The position numbers and the translations under genes were made by a program. 64,000 nucleotides of DNA from an uncultured Rhodobacter sp. Its GTDB lineage: Bacteria; Pseudomonadota; Alphaproteobacteria; Rhodobacterales; Rhodobacteraceae. Location: assembly GCA_945952585.1 (NCBI GenBank), contig CAMFII010000001.1:620001-684000 (forward strand). The letters run 5' to 3'. The notes beneath the pieces were generated by a model. The model saw nothing but the letters and a program-made list of their open reading frames with translations. It was not told the origin of the DNA and searched no databases. Below, in pieces: positions 26,483 through 37,557 of this stretch (position 1 is its first letter; the number at the start of each line of letters is the position of its first letter).

Positions 26483-26629
26483 ATGGGCCGGACGCCTGTT
26501 GCCGCGCTGCCGGATGCCGTGGCACGGAGCCTGATCGAGAAATCGGACCTTAGCCCACAGGACCTGACCAGCCTTTACCTGCCGGCGCTGCTCAAGGTTC
26601 AGGCGGGGCTGCGGCGGATCCTGCCCTGA
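26483..26629 (+). pseudogene. Probable 3' remnant of an unidentified gene
   Basis: The last 48 codons of an open frame show strong G/C third-position bias and a helical sequence (LPDAVARSLIEKSDLSPQDL, then YLPALLKVQAGLRRILP). Upstream sequence in the same frame does not look coding. A neighbouring frame has coding-like residues just before, so a frameshift is possible. I cannot identify the parent gene. Confidence 0.35.
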
Positions 26630-26650
26630 GGAGGTCGCTGTCGTTCGGCC

Positions 26651-29098
<2,448 letters not shown>

Positions 29099-29149
29099 TT
29101 ATAGTCGCTCCCACCGGGAATGTCACGTCACGGGCACAAGATTTGGTGG

Positions 29150-29770
29150 TCAGACGAAGGGAATGACAAGGCCGACCACGATCAGAAGCGCGCCTGAAGC
29201 GATGTTCAGCCGATGGAGGCTTTTCGGGTCCGAAAGTAGCCGTCGCGCCCGGTCCAGGAACAGCGCCAGCCCGAGGTTTCCCAGAAGCGGAATGGCCGCC
29301 GAAACAAAGATGATCGCGGCAATGTCAGGGCCGGTGAGCCGCGTCAGGTCGAAGAAGCCCGGCAGTACGCCCATGTAGAACAGGATCGCCTTGGGGTTGC
29401 CGATCACGGCGGCCAGCCCGACGGCAAGACCGGCCCATCGACCGGGTCGGGTCAACCGGCTATCCGCCGTCAGGGCGACCGCAGGCTTGCGGATCAGCAG
29501 AACGCCCATCACCAGGAACACCCCGGCCGCGATCCAGCGTAGCGCATGCAGGAAGTCGCCATAGACCGACAGAATCCAGCTCAGGCCGAAGATCGCCGCC
29601 AGTGGCCAGACAAGATCGCCCAATGCCACGCCGACCGCCAACGGCCAGGCCGAGGCGAAACCGCCTGACAGGGCTCGCGCCGTAAGTGCGACCCAGACCG
29701 GCCCGGGGACGGCCCAGAGCGCCGCCATTCCGCCGGCATAGAGCAGGAGTTGCCAGAAAGAGATGGTCAC
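29150..29770 (-). CDS. LysE family amino-acid exporter
   Basis: This 206-residue membrane protein has about six hydrophobic helices and the LysE/RhtB pattern (AVPGPVWVALTARALSGGF near the N-terminus, VIGNPKAILFYMGVLPGFF mid-protein). Family members export amino acids such as lysine, threonine or homoserine lactones. The substrate is unknown. Its start overlaps the stop of the VOC gene (ATGA), forming a coupled recF-VOC-lysE run. Confidence 0.85.
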   Translation of the reverse strand: MTISFWQLLLYAGGMAALWAVPGPVWVALTARALSGGFASAWPLAVGVALGDLVWPLAAIFGLSWILSVYGDFLHALRWIAAGVFLVMGVLLIRKPAVALTADSRLTRPGRWAGLAVGLAAVIGNPKAILFYMGVLPGFFDLTRLTGPDIAAIIFVSAAIPLLGNLGLALFLDRARRLLSDPKSLHRLNIASGALLIVVGLVIPFV

Positions 29771-30195
29771 GATGGCAATGTCAGCGAACCATCAGCCGCG
29801 AGCGGCCAGAAGGGGTTCATCGCGACTTCCCAGACATGGCCGTCGGGATCGGCCCAATAGCCGGAATAGCCGCCCCAAAACACCTTCTCCGGCTTTTTCA
29901 GCGTAGTTGCCCCTGCGTCCAGCGCAGCCTGGAAGGCCGCGTCAACTTCGGCTTCCGTCGCAAAGTTCTGGGCCAGCGTCATGGCGCCGGTTCCCAGCCG
30001 GACATCCGGTCGCCCCTGATCGGCGGCAAGGTCCGCAAGCCCGAACAGTGCCAGCACTGCGCCATGCATCTGGAAGAACGCCACGCCGTCCTGGCTCTGC
30101 CGCGACTCGACCCAGCCCAAACGCGCATAGAAGGCGCGGGACGCCGCCAGGTCCGCGACGCCAAGCGTAATCAGGGTGATGCGCTGCGGGGTCAT
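29767..30195 (-). CDS. VOC family (glyoxalase-like) protein
   Basis: This 142-residue protein is built from two beta-alpha-beta-beta-beta modules of the vicinal oxygen chelate superfamily (ITLGVADLAASRAFYARLGW, then GYSGYWADPDGHVWEVAMNP). The terminal HVWEV supplies typical metal ligands. Members include glyoxalases, dioxygenases and resistance proteins; no substrate is evident. It overlaps recF and lysE by four bases at each end. Confidence 0.85.
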   Translation of the reverse strand: MTPQRITLITLGVADLAASRAFYARLGWVESRQSQDGVAFFQMHGAVLALFGLADLAADQGRPDVRLGTGAMTLAQNFATEAEVDAAFQAALDAGATTLKKPEKVFWGGYSGYWADPDGHVWEVAMNPFWPLAADGSLTLPS

Positions 30196-31301
30196 GCCTG
30201 TTCCTCGGTGATCCGGGACTGTCCGTCTGTCTCGTTTACGGCAAAACGCTGCGCGCGGGCGCCGAGGCTTTCAAACAGTTCGGGGCCGGTCCCCGTCAGG
30301 AACGCCTGCGCGCCAAGTCCCACGACCTCGTCGTAAAGCGCCGCGCGCCGCCCTTCATCGAGATGCGCGGCAACCTCGTCGAGGAGCAGGATGGGTGGTG
30401 CACCGCCGCGTTCAGCCAGCGCGCGGGCATTGGCGAGAACCAGCGAGATGAGAAGCGCCTTCTGTTCGCCCGTCGAACATTGATCGGCCGCCATACCCTT
30501 CGCAGCATAGGTCGCGGCAAGGTCCATGCGATGGGGACCGATCAGGGTCCGACCCGCCGCCTGGTCGCGGCGGCGATTATCGCGAAGCGCATCCCGCAGG
30601 GCCGCGACGTCCGACGGCGCGGGGTCTTCGGGCCAGACGATCTGCAGATCCGCGCGCGGAAAACTGGTTGCAGCATCACGTTGGGCGTCTTCGATTTCGG
30701 CAAGCGATGCAGAACGGTTTGCCATCATGCGCGCGCCCGCCTCTGCCATCTGCGCCTCGAGCGCGGCATACCATGCTGCGTCGGCTGCACCCTCTTTCAG
30801 CAGCCGGTTCCGGTCGCGCATGGACTTCTCGTAATCAAGAACCGCTTCGGCATGGTCGGGCCGGAAGCTCAACGTCATGCGGTCGAGAAAACGGCGGCGT
30901 CCATCGGCGCCCTCGATCCACAACCGGTCCATCGCCGGCACCAGCCAGAGGATCGGCACCAGCCGCCCCAGGGCAGTCTGCGCGGCGGCTTTCTCATCGA
31001 TCCGCACGGTCCGCGCTTCGCCAGCCTCGGCCCAGGTCTCGATCTGATGCATGTCCCCCAGGCGAAGCAGCGTCGCAGCCACCTTCCAGCCAAGTCGTTC
31101 CGGCAACCGCGCAATTTCCACCGTCGTCGCGCGGCGAATGCCGCGACCGGGGGAAAGCAGCGAGACGGCTTCAAGTATGTTGGTCTTGCCGGCACCGTTG
31201 CGACCATGGATGGCCACCGGCCGGCCATCCAGGTCCATCCGCGCTGCCTTGTGGCTGCGGAAATGCGACAGGGTCAGCGAAGTGACCGCGAGCCCCGGCA
31301 C
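30192..31301 (-). CDS. recF: DNA replication and repair protein RecF
   Basis: This 369-residue SMC-like ATPase acts in recombinational repair of single-strand gaps. It has Walker A HGRNGAGKTNILEAVSLLSP (about residues 33-52), the signature STGEQKALLISLVLA and Walker B ILLLDEVAAHLDEGR. The start is GTG, with AAGGC upstream. It follows dnaN by 58 bases, the usual order in Alphaproteobacteria, and is coupled to the VOC gene. Confidence 0.96.
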   Translation of the reverse strand: MPGLAVTSLTLSHFRSHKAARMDLDGRPVAIHGRNGAGKTNILEAVSLLSPGRGIRRATTVEIARLPERLGWKVAATLLRLGDMHQIETWAEAGEARTVRIDEKAAAQTALGRLVPILWLVPAMDRLWIEGADGRRRFLDRMTLSFRPDHAEAVLDYEKSMRDRNRLLKEGAADAAWYAALEAQMAEAGARMMANRSASLAEIEDAQRDAATSFPRADLQIVWPEDPAPSDVAALRDALRDNRRRDQAAGRTLIGPHRMDLAATYAAKGMAADQCSTGEQKALLISLVLANARALAERGGAPPILLLDEVAAHLDEGRRAALYDEVVGLGAQAFLTGTGPELFESLGARAQRFAVNETDGQSRITEEQA

Positions 31302-31359
31302 GGCTTGCCTTTCATCGGTTTGCAGAGATCGGCGCGCCGGACAAGGCAGCGCCGCAGTC

Positions 31360-32478
31360 TCAGACGCGCATCGGCATCACGACATAGACGGCGCTGGTGT
31401 CGTTGCCTTCGCGCATCAGGGTCGGATCGCCAGCCGAATTGAACAGGAACACAGCATTCTCGCGATCGACCTGGCTGGCGATCTCCAGCAGGTATTTCGC
31501 GTTGAAGCCGATATCGAGGCGATCGTCGGAATAGGCGACGGCAAGCTCTTCTTCCGCGGCGCCACTGTCGGGCGAATTGACGGACAGCACGAGACGATCT
31601 TCGTCGAGGCTCAGTTTCACGGCGCGCGACCGTTCCGAGGAAACCGTCGCCACCCGGTCAACCGCCTTGGCAAACTCGGTGGCGTCAACTTCCAGACGAC
31701 GGGTGTTGCCGGTGGGGATAACCCGGCTGTAATCCGGGAACGTTCCGTCGATGACCTTCGATGTCAGCACGATATTCGGCGTCGCAAAGCGAACCTTCGT
31801 TTCGGAAACCGAAACCGCGATCTGGGTTTCATCGTCGTCCAGAAGCTTGCGCAGCTCGCCCACGGTCTTGCGCGGGACAATCACGCCCGGCATCCCCTCG
31901 GCGCCAGCGGAAAGCGGCGCGTCGATCCGGGCCAGACGATGCCCATCGGTCGCAACGCAACGCAGGACCGGCCCCTCTTCGCCCTGGGCGACATGCATGT
32001 AGACGCCGTTCAGGTAGTAGCGGGTTTCCTCTGTCGAGATCGCGAACTTCGCCTTGTCGAACAGGCGCCGCAGAACTGGGGCGGGCGCCGAGAAGTTCGT
32101 GGTGTATTCAGAGGACGCCATCACCGGGAAGTCTTCCTTCGGGAGCGTCGCAAGGCTGAAAGTCGAGCGGCCTGCGGCGACGGTCAACCGGCCAGTGGCC
32201 GCATCCTCGGTGAGGTTGACCAAGGCACCGTCCGGCAGTTTGCGGACGATCTCGTGCAGCATCACCGCGGAAACTGTGGTCGCGCCCGGGCGCTCGACCA
32301 TGGCGGGGGCCTTGTCGACCACCTCGATGTCAAGGTCGGTCGCGCGCAGGCTGACCTGATTGCCTTCGGCTTCGATCAGCACATTGGCGAGGATCGGGAT
32401 GGTGTTGCGCCGTTCCACCACCGACTGCGCCTGCCCGACGGCCTTGAGCAAAGTGCCGCGTTCGATGCTGATCTTCAT
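31360..32478 (-). CDS. dnaN: DNA polymerase III beta subunit (sliding clamp)
   Basis: This 372-residue clamp protein starts MKISIERGTLLKAVGQAQSV and ends YVVMPMRV, the conserved C-terminus of DnaN. Three clamp domains of about 120 residues each are visible. It holds polymerase III on DNA. The ATG at 32478 is chosen; longer in-frame extension upstream is not conserved. It lies 126 bases from dnaA, and a modest A/T-rich gap there may hold its own promoter. Confidence 0.98.
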   Translation of the reverse strand: MKISIERGTLLKAVGQAQSVVERRNTIPILANVLIEAEGNQVSLRATDLDIEVVDKAPAMVERPGATTVSAVMLHEIVRKLPDGALVNLTEDAATGRLTVAAGRSTFSLATLPKEDFPVMASSEYTTNFSAPAPVLRRLFDKAKFAISTEETRYYLNGVYMHVAQGEEGPVLRCVATDGHRLARIDAPLSAGAEGMPGVIVPRKTVGELRKLLDDDETQIAVSVSETKVRFATPNIVLTSKVIDGTFPDYSRVIPTGNTRRLEVDATEFAKAVDRVATVSSERSRAVKLSLDEDRLVLSVNSPDSGAAEEELAVAYSDDRLDIGFNAKYLLEIASQVDRENAVFLFNSAGDPTLMREGNDTSAVYVVMPMRV

Positions 32479-32604
32479 ACCTTCGTTCCCTCTGGACACC
32501 GGATCACGGACCCGGGGCGAGAAAACTACCCGTTTCTCGCCGGTTCTCAAGCGTTTTCGGGAATGTCCGTCGCTTTCCGGAGCCCGTCAAGAGCCCCGGC
32601 TGAC

Positions 32605-33963
32605 TCAGCTTTCCAGAAGGCGCCGAAGAAGTTGCAAATCATCGGCCAGCTGCGAATCCGTCGTCATCAGCTCTTCGATCCGACGCACGCCATGCATGAT
32701 GGTGGTGTGGTCGCGCCCCCCGAACCTCCGGCCGATTTCAGGCAGGCTGCGCGGGGTCAATTGCTTGGCCAGATACATGGCGATCTGCCGCGGGCGGGCG
32801 ATGTTGCGCACCCGCTTCGGGCCGATCAGGTCCGAAAGGCGGACGTTGTAATGCTCTGCCACCCGCCGCTGGATTTCCTCGACCGTGATCTTGCGGTCGC
32901 TGGCACGAAGGATGTCGGCAAGGCAGTCCTGAGCAAGTTCGAGCGTGATCTCGCGCCCGACGAGAGAAGCGAAGGCGAACAGGCGGGTCAGCGCCCCTTC
33001 AAGGACGCGGACGTTGGTGGTGATCCGGTGGGCAAGGAATTCAAGCACGCCGTCGGCGATCACCAGACCGCGATACTGCTGGCGATAGTAGTCGGCCTTC
33101 TGCTGGAGGATGCCAAGCCGCAGTTCGTAATCGGTGGGGTGAATATCGACCACGAGGCCGCATTGCAGACGGCTCTTGATCCGCTCTTCCAGATCCTTGA
33201 TTTCGCCCGGCGCACGGTCGGCCGAAATGACGATCTGCTTGTTCTGGTCGACCAGCGCGTTGAAGGTGTGAAAGAACTCTTCCTGCGTGCTGTCCTTGCC
33301 GGCGATGAACTGCACGTCATCGACCATCAGCACGTCGACAGACCGGAACAGTTCCTTGAAATCCATGATCTGGCGTTCGCGCAGGGCCTGGACGAAGCGG
33401 TACATGAACTGCTCGGCCGAAAGATACAGCACCTTCAGTTCGGGATTGCGGGCCTGAAGCTCGTGCGCAATCGCGTGCATGAGGTGGGTTTTGCCAAGGC
33501 CGACGCCCCCATAAAGGAAAAGCGGGTTGAACGAGACGGGGCCCCCTTCGGCAACGCGCCGCGCAGCCGCATGGGCCAACTCGTTCGGCTTGCCCACGAC
33601 AAAGGAGTCAAAGGTAAAACGGGCGTCGAGCGCGGCGCCACGGAACTCTTCCTCTGCGGCGGCGCGGGCCTTCGGGGCCGCGGGCGGGGCGGAAACGCGA
33701 GTCGCGGTACGGGGCTTGGCGCCCACACCAAGGCTGAACTCGATCCGCTCGACATTCTGGCCGTGTCGTTTCAGATCCGACTGGATCTGATCGGCATAGT
33801 TGCGGGAAACCCAGTCACCAAAGAACACGGTCGGGACTTCGAATCGGGCGACGCCGTCCTCGATGGCAGACAGGCGAAGCGGCTCGATCCAGGTTACGAA
33901 GTTGTTCTTGCCGATCCTCTTGAGCAGGTCATTGCGCACCAGTCCCCATGTGTCGTCGGTCAT
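32605..33963 (-). CDS. dnaA: Chromosomal replication initiator protein DnaA
   Basis: This 452-residue initiator has the N-terminal domain I (WGLVRNDLLKRIGKNNFVTW), AAA+ Walker A LYGGVGLGKTHLMHAI, Walker B VDVLMVDDVQFIAGK and the C-terminal DNA-binding signature RRFGGRDHTTIMHGVRRI. It binds DnaA boxes at oriC and opens the origin. The ATG at 33963 begins the conserved domain; codons further upstream look noncoding. About 540 bases with several GANTC sites separate it from rpsT. Confidence 0.98.
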   Translation of the reverse strand: MTDDTWGLVRNDLLKRIGKNNFVTWIEPLRLSAIEDGVARFEVPTVFFGDWVSRNYADQIQSDLKRHGQNVERIEFSLGVGAKPRTATRVSAPPAAPKARAAAEEEFRGAALDARFTFDSFVVGKPNELAHAAARRVAEGGPVSFNPLFLYGGVGLGKTHLMHAIAHELQARNPELKVLYLSAEQFMYRFVQALRERQIMDFKELFRSVDVLMVDDVQFIAGKDSTQEEFFHTFNALVDQNKQIVISADRAPGEIKDLEERIKSRLQCGLVVDIHPTDYELRLGILQQKADYYRQQYRGLVIADGVLEFLAHRITTNVRVLEGALTRLFAFASLVGREITLELAQDCLADILRASDRKITVEEIQRRVAEHYNVRLSDLIGPKRVRNIARPRQIAMYLAKQLTPRSLPEIGRRFGGRDHTTIMHGVRRIEELMTTDSQLADDLQLLRRLLES

Positions 33964-34504
33964 TATTCTTGGCCCGTCCAAAGCAGTTGCCCGTGTATCG
34001 TCACGCGTCTGTTGTCTTTCGCGTCCCTCGCTACCCCCAACACCCTGCTTCGGCCACAACACCGTCCACCGACAGGAAACCTGCCGATGCCCGGTTTTTC
34101 CGCGAGAGACAGTCCGGACCCAAAGGGAAACCGGAACGCCCGATTGCGCAGCCTCATTCTTCTTGGACATGTCAGATGCCCGTGCTGGCGACCGAGTCGC
34201 CGGCGCAGTCACCCTCTATCGGGCACAGGCAAAGCCCCACTTTGCCACGCGCTCCAATCGGTTGATCGTAAACGATTTTCCCAAAGCCGCTGCGCCGGCA
34301 GTGACGCAGCATGGGCATTTTACCGTTCACGATCCTCCCATGTCCCCCCAGGACGATGTGAATCGCAAGGTGACGCTAGCAAGCCGCCGGAAGCGACTGC
34401 AACCGAACTTCTCTGTTGACTCAGGGGGGCGGGGACCGAATCCGGAAAGGGATGCGATTGTTATGCAACACTGCCCAGCTTCGGGCCAAATCCGGCTGGC
34501 GCGA
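33964..34504. other. Intergenic region between rpsT and dnaA
   Basis: This 540-base gap, long for this genome, probably contains the dnaA promoter and leader. GANTC sites lie at 34194-34198, 34360-34364, 34418-34422 and 34438-34442. No cluster of TTATNCACA boxes was seen; the nearest, TTATGCAAC at about 34458, has two mismatches. I see no RNA gene or protein gene here. Confidence 0.5.
34360..34442. promoter_or_regulatory. GANTC cluster upstream of dnaA
   Basis: Three CcrM sites (GAATC 34360-34364, GACTC 34418-34422, GAATC 34438-34442) lie within 83 bases, about 400-480 bases before dnaA. In Caulobacter, methylation of GANTC near dnaA affects its transcription. The distance here is large, so a role is only possible. 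Confidence 0.35.
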
Positions 34505-34539
34505 CAAAGGAAAAGGGCGCGCCGAAATGGCACGCCCTT
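34505..34539 (-). terminator. Rho-independent terminator of rpsT
   Basis: Eleven-base arms (34513-34523 and 34529-34539, one G-T wobble) enclose a GAAAT loop. On the minus strand the stem is followed by TTCCTTTG. It sits 27 bases after the rpsT stop. Confidence 0.8.
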
Positions 34540-34565
34540 CAGGTATTCAGCGAGAGATCCGCGGA

Positions 34566-34841
34566 TCAGGCGGTGGCGGCGCCAAGCGCTTTGACGCGCG
34601 ACGACAGGCGCGACATCTTGCGGGCCAGCGTGTTCTTGTGCACCACACCTTTGGTCACGCCACGGGCCAGCTCGGGCTGGGCCACGCGGAGCGCCTCGGC
34701 GGCGGCGGTCTGGTCGCCCGAGGCGATCGCCTCTTCGACCTTGCGCAGGAAGGTGCGGATCCGGGACCGGCGCGACTTGTTCACGGCGTAGCGGGCCTCG
34801 CTCTGGCGGGCGCGCTTCTTGGACTGGGGCGTATTAGCCAT
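34566..34841 (-). CDS. rpsT: 30S ribosomal protein S20
   Basis: This 91-residue basic protein starts [18 protein letters not shown], the S20 hallmark, and is nearly all helical. It binds 16S rRNA early in 30S assembly. Length is typical. It is a single-gene unit with its own terminator, next to dnaA as in many Alphaproteobacteria. Confidence 0.98.
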   Translation of the reverse strand: MANTPQSKKRARQSEARYAVNKSRRSRIRTFLRKVEEAIASGDQTAAAEALRVAQPELARGVTKGVVHKNTLARKMSRLSSRVKALGAATA

Positions 34842-34941
34842 TCGTTCGACTTCCGGTTCTACGGTATAGGGAATTCTGAAGCCGCGTCTTTACGGGCGAC
34901 TCGGACCCAAGTCAACCCGCGAAACGCAGGGTTTTCGGGCC

Positions 34942-35718
34942 TTATTCGTCGCGAAACTGGGGTTTCCGCTTTTCGACAAAGGCGGCCATCCCTTCCTTCT
35001 GGTCCTTTGTCGCGAACAGCGCGTGAAACATCCGCCGCTCGAAGAGCAATCCCTCGGAGAGGCTGGTTTCCTGCGAGCGATTGACCGCCTCTTTGGCGGC
35101 CATCGAGGCCAGGAGCGATTTCGTTGCGATCGCCAAGGCCGCTTTCCGTGCTTCGGCGACGAGTTCGGCGGCTGGAACCACACGGCTGACAAGACCCGAT
35201 CTTTCGGCCTCGGCTGCATCCATGAAGCGACCCGTCAGGTGCATGTCCATGCTCTTCGACTTGCCGATCGCCCGGGTCATGCGCTGTGTTCCGCCCATGC
35301 CGGCGATGACGCCAAGATTGATCTCGGGCTGTCCGAACTTGGCCGTATCGGCCGCGATGATGAAGTCGCACAGCATGGCAAGCTCGCAGCCGCCCCCCAG
35401 GGCATAGCCCGCAACAGCGGCGATGATCGGCTTGCGCACGCGTTCGATCGCGCCGACCTCGGGTGCGAACATGTCGTCGAAGAAGGTGTCGACGAAAGTC
35501 TTGCCCGCCATCTCGCGGATATCCGCGCCGGCGGCGAAGGCCTTCTCCGATCCGGTCAGGACGATGCAGCGCACCTTTTCATCAGCGTCGGCTGCCGTCA
35601 GTGCTGTGGAAAGCTCGCGCATGAGGGCCGCGTTCAGGGCATTCAGCGCATCGGGCCTGTTCAGGCGGATCAGGGCGATCCCGTCCTCGACTGTGACGAT
35701 GATCGTTTCATAGGCCAT
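34942..35718 (-). CDS. Enoyl-CoA hydratase
   Basis: This 258-residue crotonase-fold enzyme hydrates trans-2-enoyl-CoA in fatty-acid beta-oxidation. It has the oxyanion-hole segments [12 protein letters not shown] and [20 protein letters not shown], and the catalytic glutamates in GGCELAM and [26 protein letters not shown] precedes the ATG at 35718; the longer open frame upstream is not conserved. It could serve long- or short-chain substrates. Confidence 0.93.
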   Translation of the reverse strand: MAYETIIVTVEDGIALIRLNRPDALNALNAALMRELSTALTAADADEKVRCIVLTGSEKAFAAGADIREMAGKTFVDTFFDDMFAPEVGAIERVRKPIIAAVAGYALGGGCELAMLCDFIIAADTAKFGQPEINLGVIAGMGGTQRMTRAIGKSKSMDMHLTGRFMDAAEAERSGLVSRVVPAAELVAEARKAALAIATKSLLASMAAKEAVNRSQETSLSEGLLFERRMFHALFATKDQKEGMAAFVEKRKPQFRDE

Positions 35719-35776
35719 GATGTCCTCCGGCGCTGCAACTCCGCCCTGTCCTATCAAGGTGGATCGGGGGATCAAG

Positions 35777-36628
35777 TCACGACTGGCAGCGCGGACAGAA
35801 GAATGACGAACGACCCGACTGAACGATGCGTCCCACTGTCGCGCCGCAGCCGGGTGTTGCGCAGACCTGACCCTCGCGGTCATAGACGCGGAAACTGTGC
35901 TGGAAATAACCAAGCTCGCCCCCGGCCTGCCGGTAGTCTCGCAGCGACGACCCGCCAGCCTCAATGGCTTCGGCCAAGACTTCGCGGATCAGCGGCACGA
36001 GGCGCGCAACCTCGTCAGACTGCAGGCTACCGGCGGAGCGCGCTGGGTGCAGGCGGGCGCGATGCAGCACCTCGCAGACATATATGTTGCCCAGACCAGC
36101 CACGAGACGCTGGTCCAGCAACGCCGCCTTGATCGGCGTGGCGCGACCACGCAGGCGACCGGCCAGATAGTCCTCTGAAAAGCCGTTCCCGAAGGGTTCC
36201 GGGCCCAGAGAGGCCAGAAGCGGATGCGCTTCGGCCTCTGCCGTCGCCATAAGGTCCATCGCCCCGAAGCGCCGCGCGTCGTTGAAGGTGACGCGGGCGC
36301 CATCGTCGAGGTCAAGAACCACATGGTCATGCTTTTCAGGCGCGGGATGCTCGTGATGAAAGCTGCCGATCATGGCGCCCGAAATCAGCATCCGCCCGGA
36401 CATGCCAAGATGCACCAGCAATGTCTCGCCCGAGGAAAGGTCGGCAAGGATGTACTTTGAGCGCCGGCGCAGTCGGTCGACCCGCTTGCCCGTGAGCCGT
36501 TCCGCCATCTGCGCGGGAAAAGGGAAACGCAGGTCCGGGCGGCGGATGTCGGCCCGGGCGATCCTGTGACCGGTCATCACCGGTTCCAGTCCGCGCCGGA
36601 CGGTCTCGACCTCTGGCAATTCGGGCAT
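35777..36628 (-). CDS. mutM: Formamidopyrimidine-DNA glycosylase
   Basis: This 283-residue enzyme excises 8-oxoguanine and cleaves the abasic strand. It begins [16 protein letters not shown] with catalytic Pro2 and Glu3 after methionine removal. It has the helix-two-turn-helix [19 protein letters not shown] and a C-terminal four-cysteine zinc finger (CATPGCG ... FFCPRCQ). It is divergent from ubiE. Confidence 0.97.
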   Translation of the reverse strand: MPELPEVETVRRGLEPVMTGHRIARADIRRPDLRFPFPAQMAERLTGKRVDRLRRRSKYILADLSSGETLLVHLGMSGRMLISGAMIGSFHHEHPAPEKHDHVVLDLDDGARVTFNDARRFGAMDLMATAEAEAHPLLASLGPEPFGNGFSEDYLAGRLRGRATPIKAALLDQRLVAGLGNIYVCEVLHRARLHPARSAGSLQSDEVARLVPLIREVLAEAIEAGGSSLRDYRQAGGELGYFQHSFRVYDREGQVCATPGCGATVGRIVQSGRSSFFCPRCQS

Positions 36629-36807
36629 TGCCCAGGACCTCCCCTGACGCGCGCCAGACTGCGCCCGAATCCGACGGCAGTCCGCAGCCCCGAACTTGGC
36701 AATCCCGCTGGCGGGGAACAAGAGTGCGCGCTGCGGCAGATTGAGGATTTGTCCTTCCCGCCGCGAGGCAGTATCCCATGGCCCAAGCATTCCGGGACAA
36801 AGCGCAG

Positions 36808-37557
36808 ATGAGCGACCAGAGCAAGACCACCCATTTCGGCTTTCAGACTGTGGCCGAAGGCGAAAAAGCCGGAATGGTGCACGGCGTCTTCACCCGGGTG
36901 GCGTCCCGCTACGACGTGATGAACGACGTGATGTCAGTCGGCATCCATCGTCTGTGGAAGGACGCTATGATGGATTGGCTGGCACCGCGTCCCGGGCAGC
37001 ACCTGCTCGACGTTGCGGGTGGAACCGGCGATGTCGCCTTCCGCTTTCTGAAGCGCGCCCCGGGGGCGACCGCGACAGTGCTGGACATGACCGAGTCGAT
37101 GCTGGTCGAGGGGCGCAAGCGCGCCGAGGCCGAGGATATGGCCGACCGGCTCGACTGGATCGTCGGCGACGCGATGGCGCTTCCTTTCGCCGACCGGACC
37201 TTCGATGTCTACACGGTTAGCTTCGGCATCCGGAACGTCACCCGCATTCCGGACGCATTGAAGGAAGCCTATCGTGTGCTCAAGCCCGGCGGGCGTCTCA
37301 TGGTGCTGGAGTTCAGCCAGATTCCGAATGACGGGCTGCAGTGGCTTTACGACCGCTACTCCTTCAACGTCATCCCCGTGATGGGCCAGATCATCGCCAA
37401 CGACCGCGACAGCTATCAGTATCTGGTTGAGTCGATCCGCAAGTTCCCTGACCAGGAAACCTTCGCCACCATGATCCGCGAGGCAGGCTTTTCTCAGGTG
37501 AAGTATCGGAACCTTTCGCTCGGTATCGCGGCACTTCATTCGGGCTGGAAGATCTAG
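36808..37557 (+). CDS. ubiE: Ubiquinone/menaquinone biosynthesis C-methyltransferase
   Basis: This 249-residue SAM methyltransferase does the C-methylation step of ubiquinone synthesis. It has [20 protein letters not shown], the SAM motif [16 protein letters not shown] and the [13 protein letters not shown] segment of the UbiE family. The ATG at 36808 matches family starts; an in-frame ATG at 36778 adds ten residues and cannot be excluded. Its stop is immediately followed by the ubiB GTG, so the pair is an operon. Confidence 0.95.
   Translation: MSDQSKTTHFGFQTVAEGEKAGMVHGVFTRVASRYDVMNDVMSVGIHRLWKDAMMDWLAPRPGQHLLDVAGGTGDVAFRFLKRAPGATATVLDMTESMLVEGRKRAEAEDMADRLDWIVGDAMALPFADRTFDVYTVSFGIRNVTRIPDALKEAYRVLKPGGRLMVLEFSQIPNDGLQWLYDRYSFNVIPVMGQIIANDRDSYQYLVESIRKFPDQETFATMIREAGFSQVKYRNLSLGIAALHSGWKI

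Noticed and set aside
31051-34419. A very long open frame on the plus strand across recF, dnaN and dnaA
   Set aside because: It runs antisense to three well-conserved genes. Long stop-free frames opposite real genes are common in GC-rich DNA, and it has no recognisable domain.
33964-34565. A chromosomal origin (oriC) near dnaA
   Set aside because: No cluster of TTATNCACA boxes or AT-rich unwinding element was found; the best match has two mismatches.
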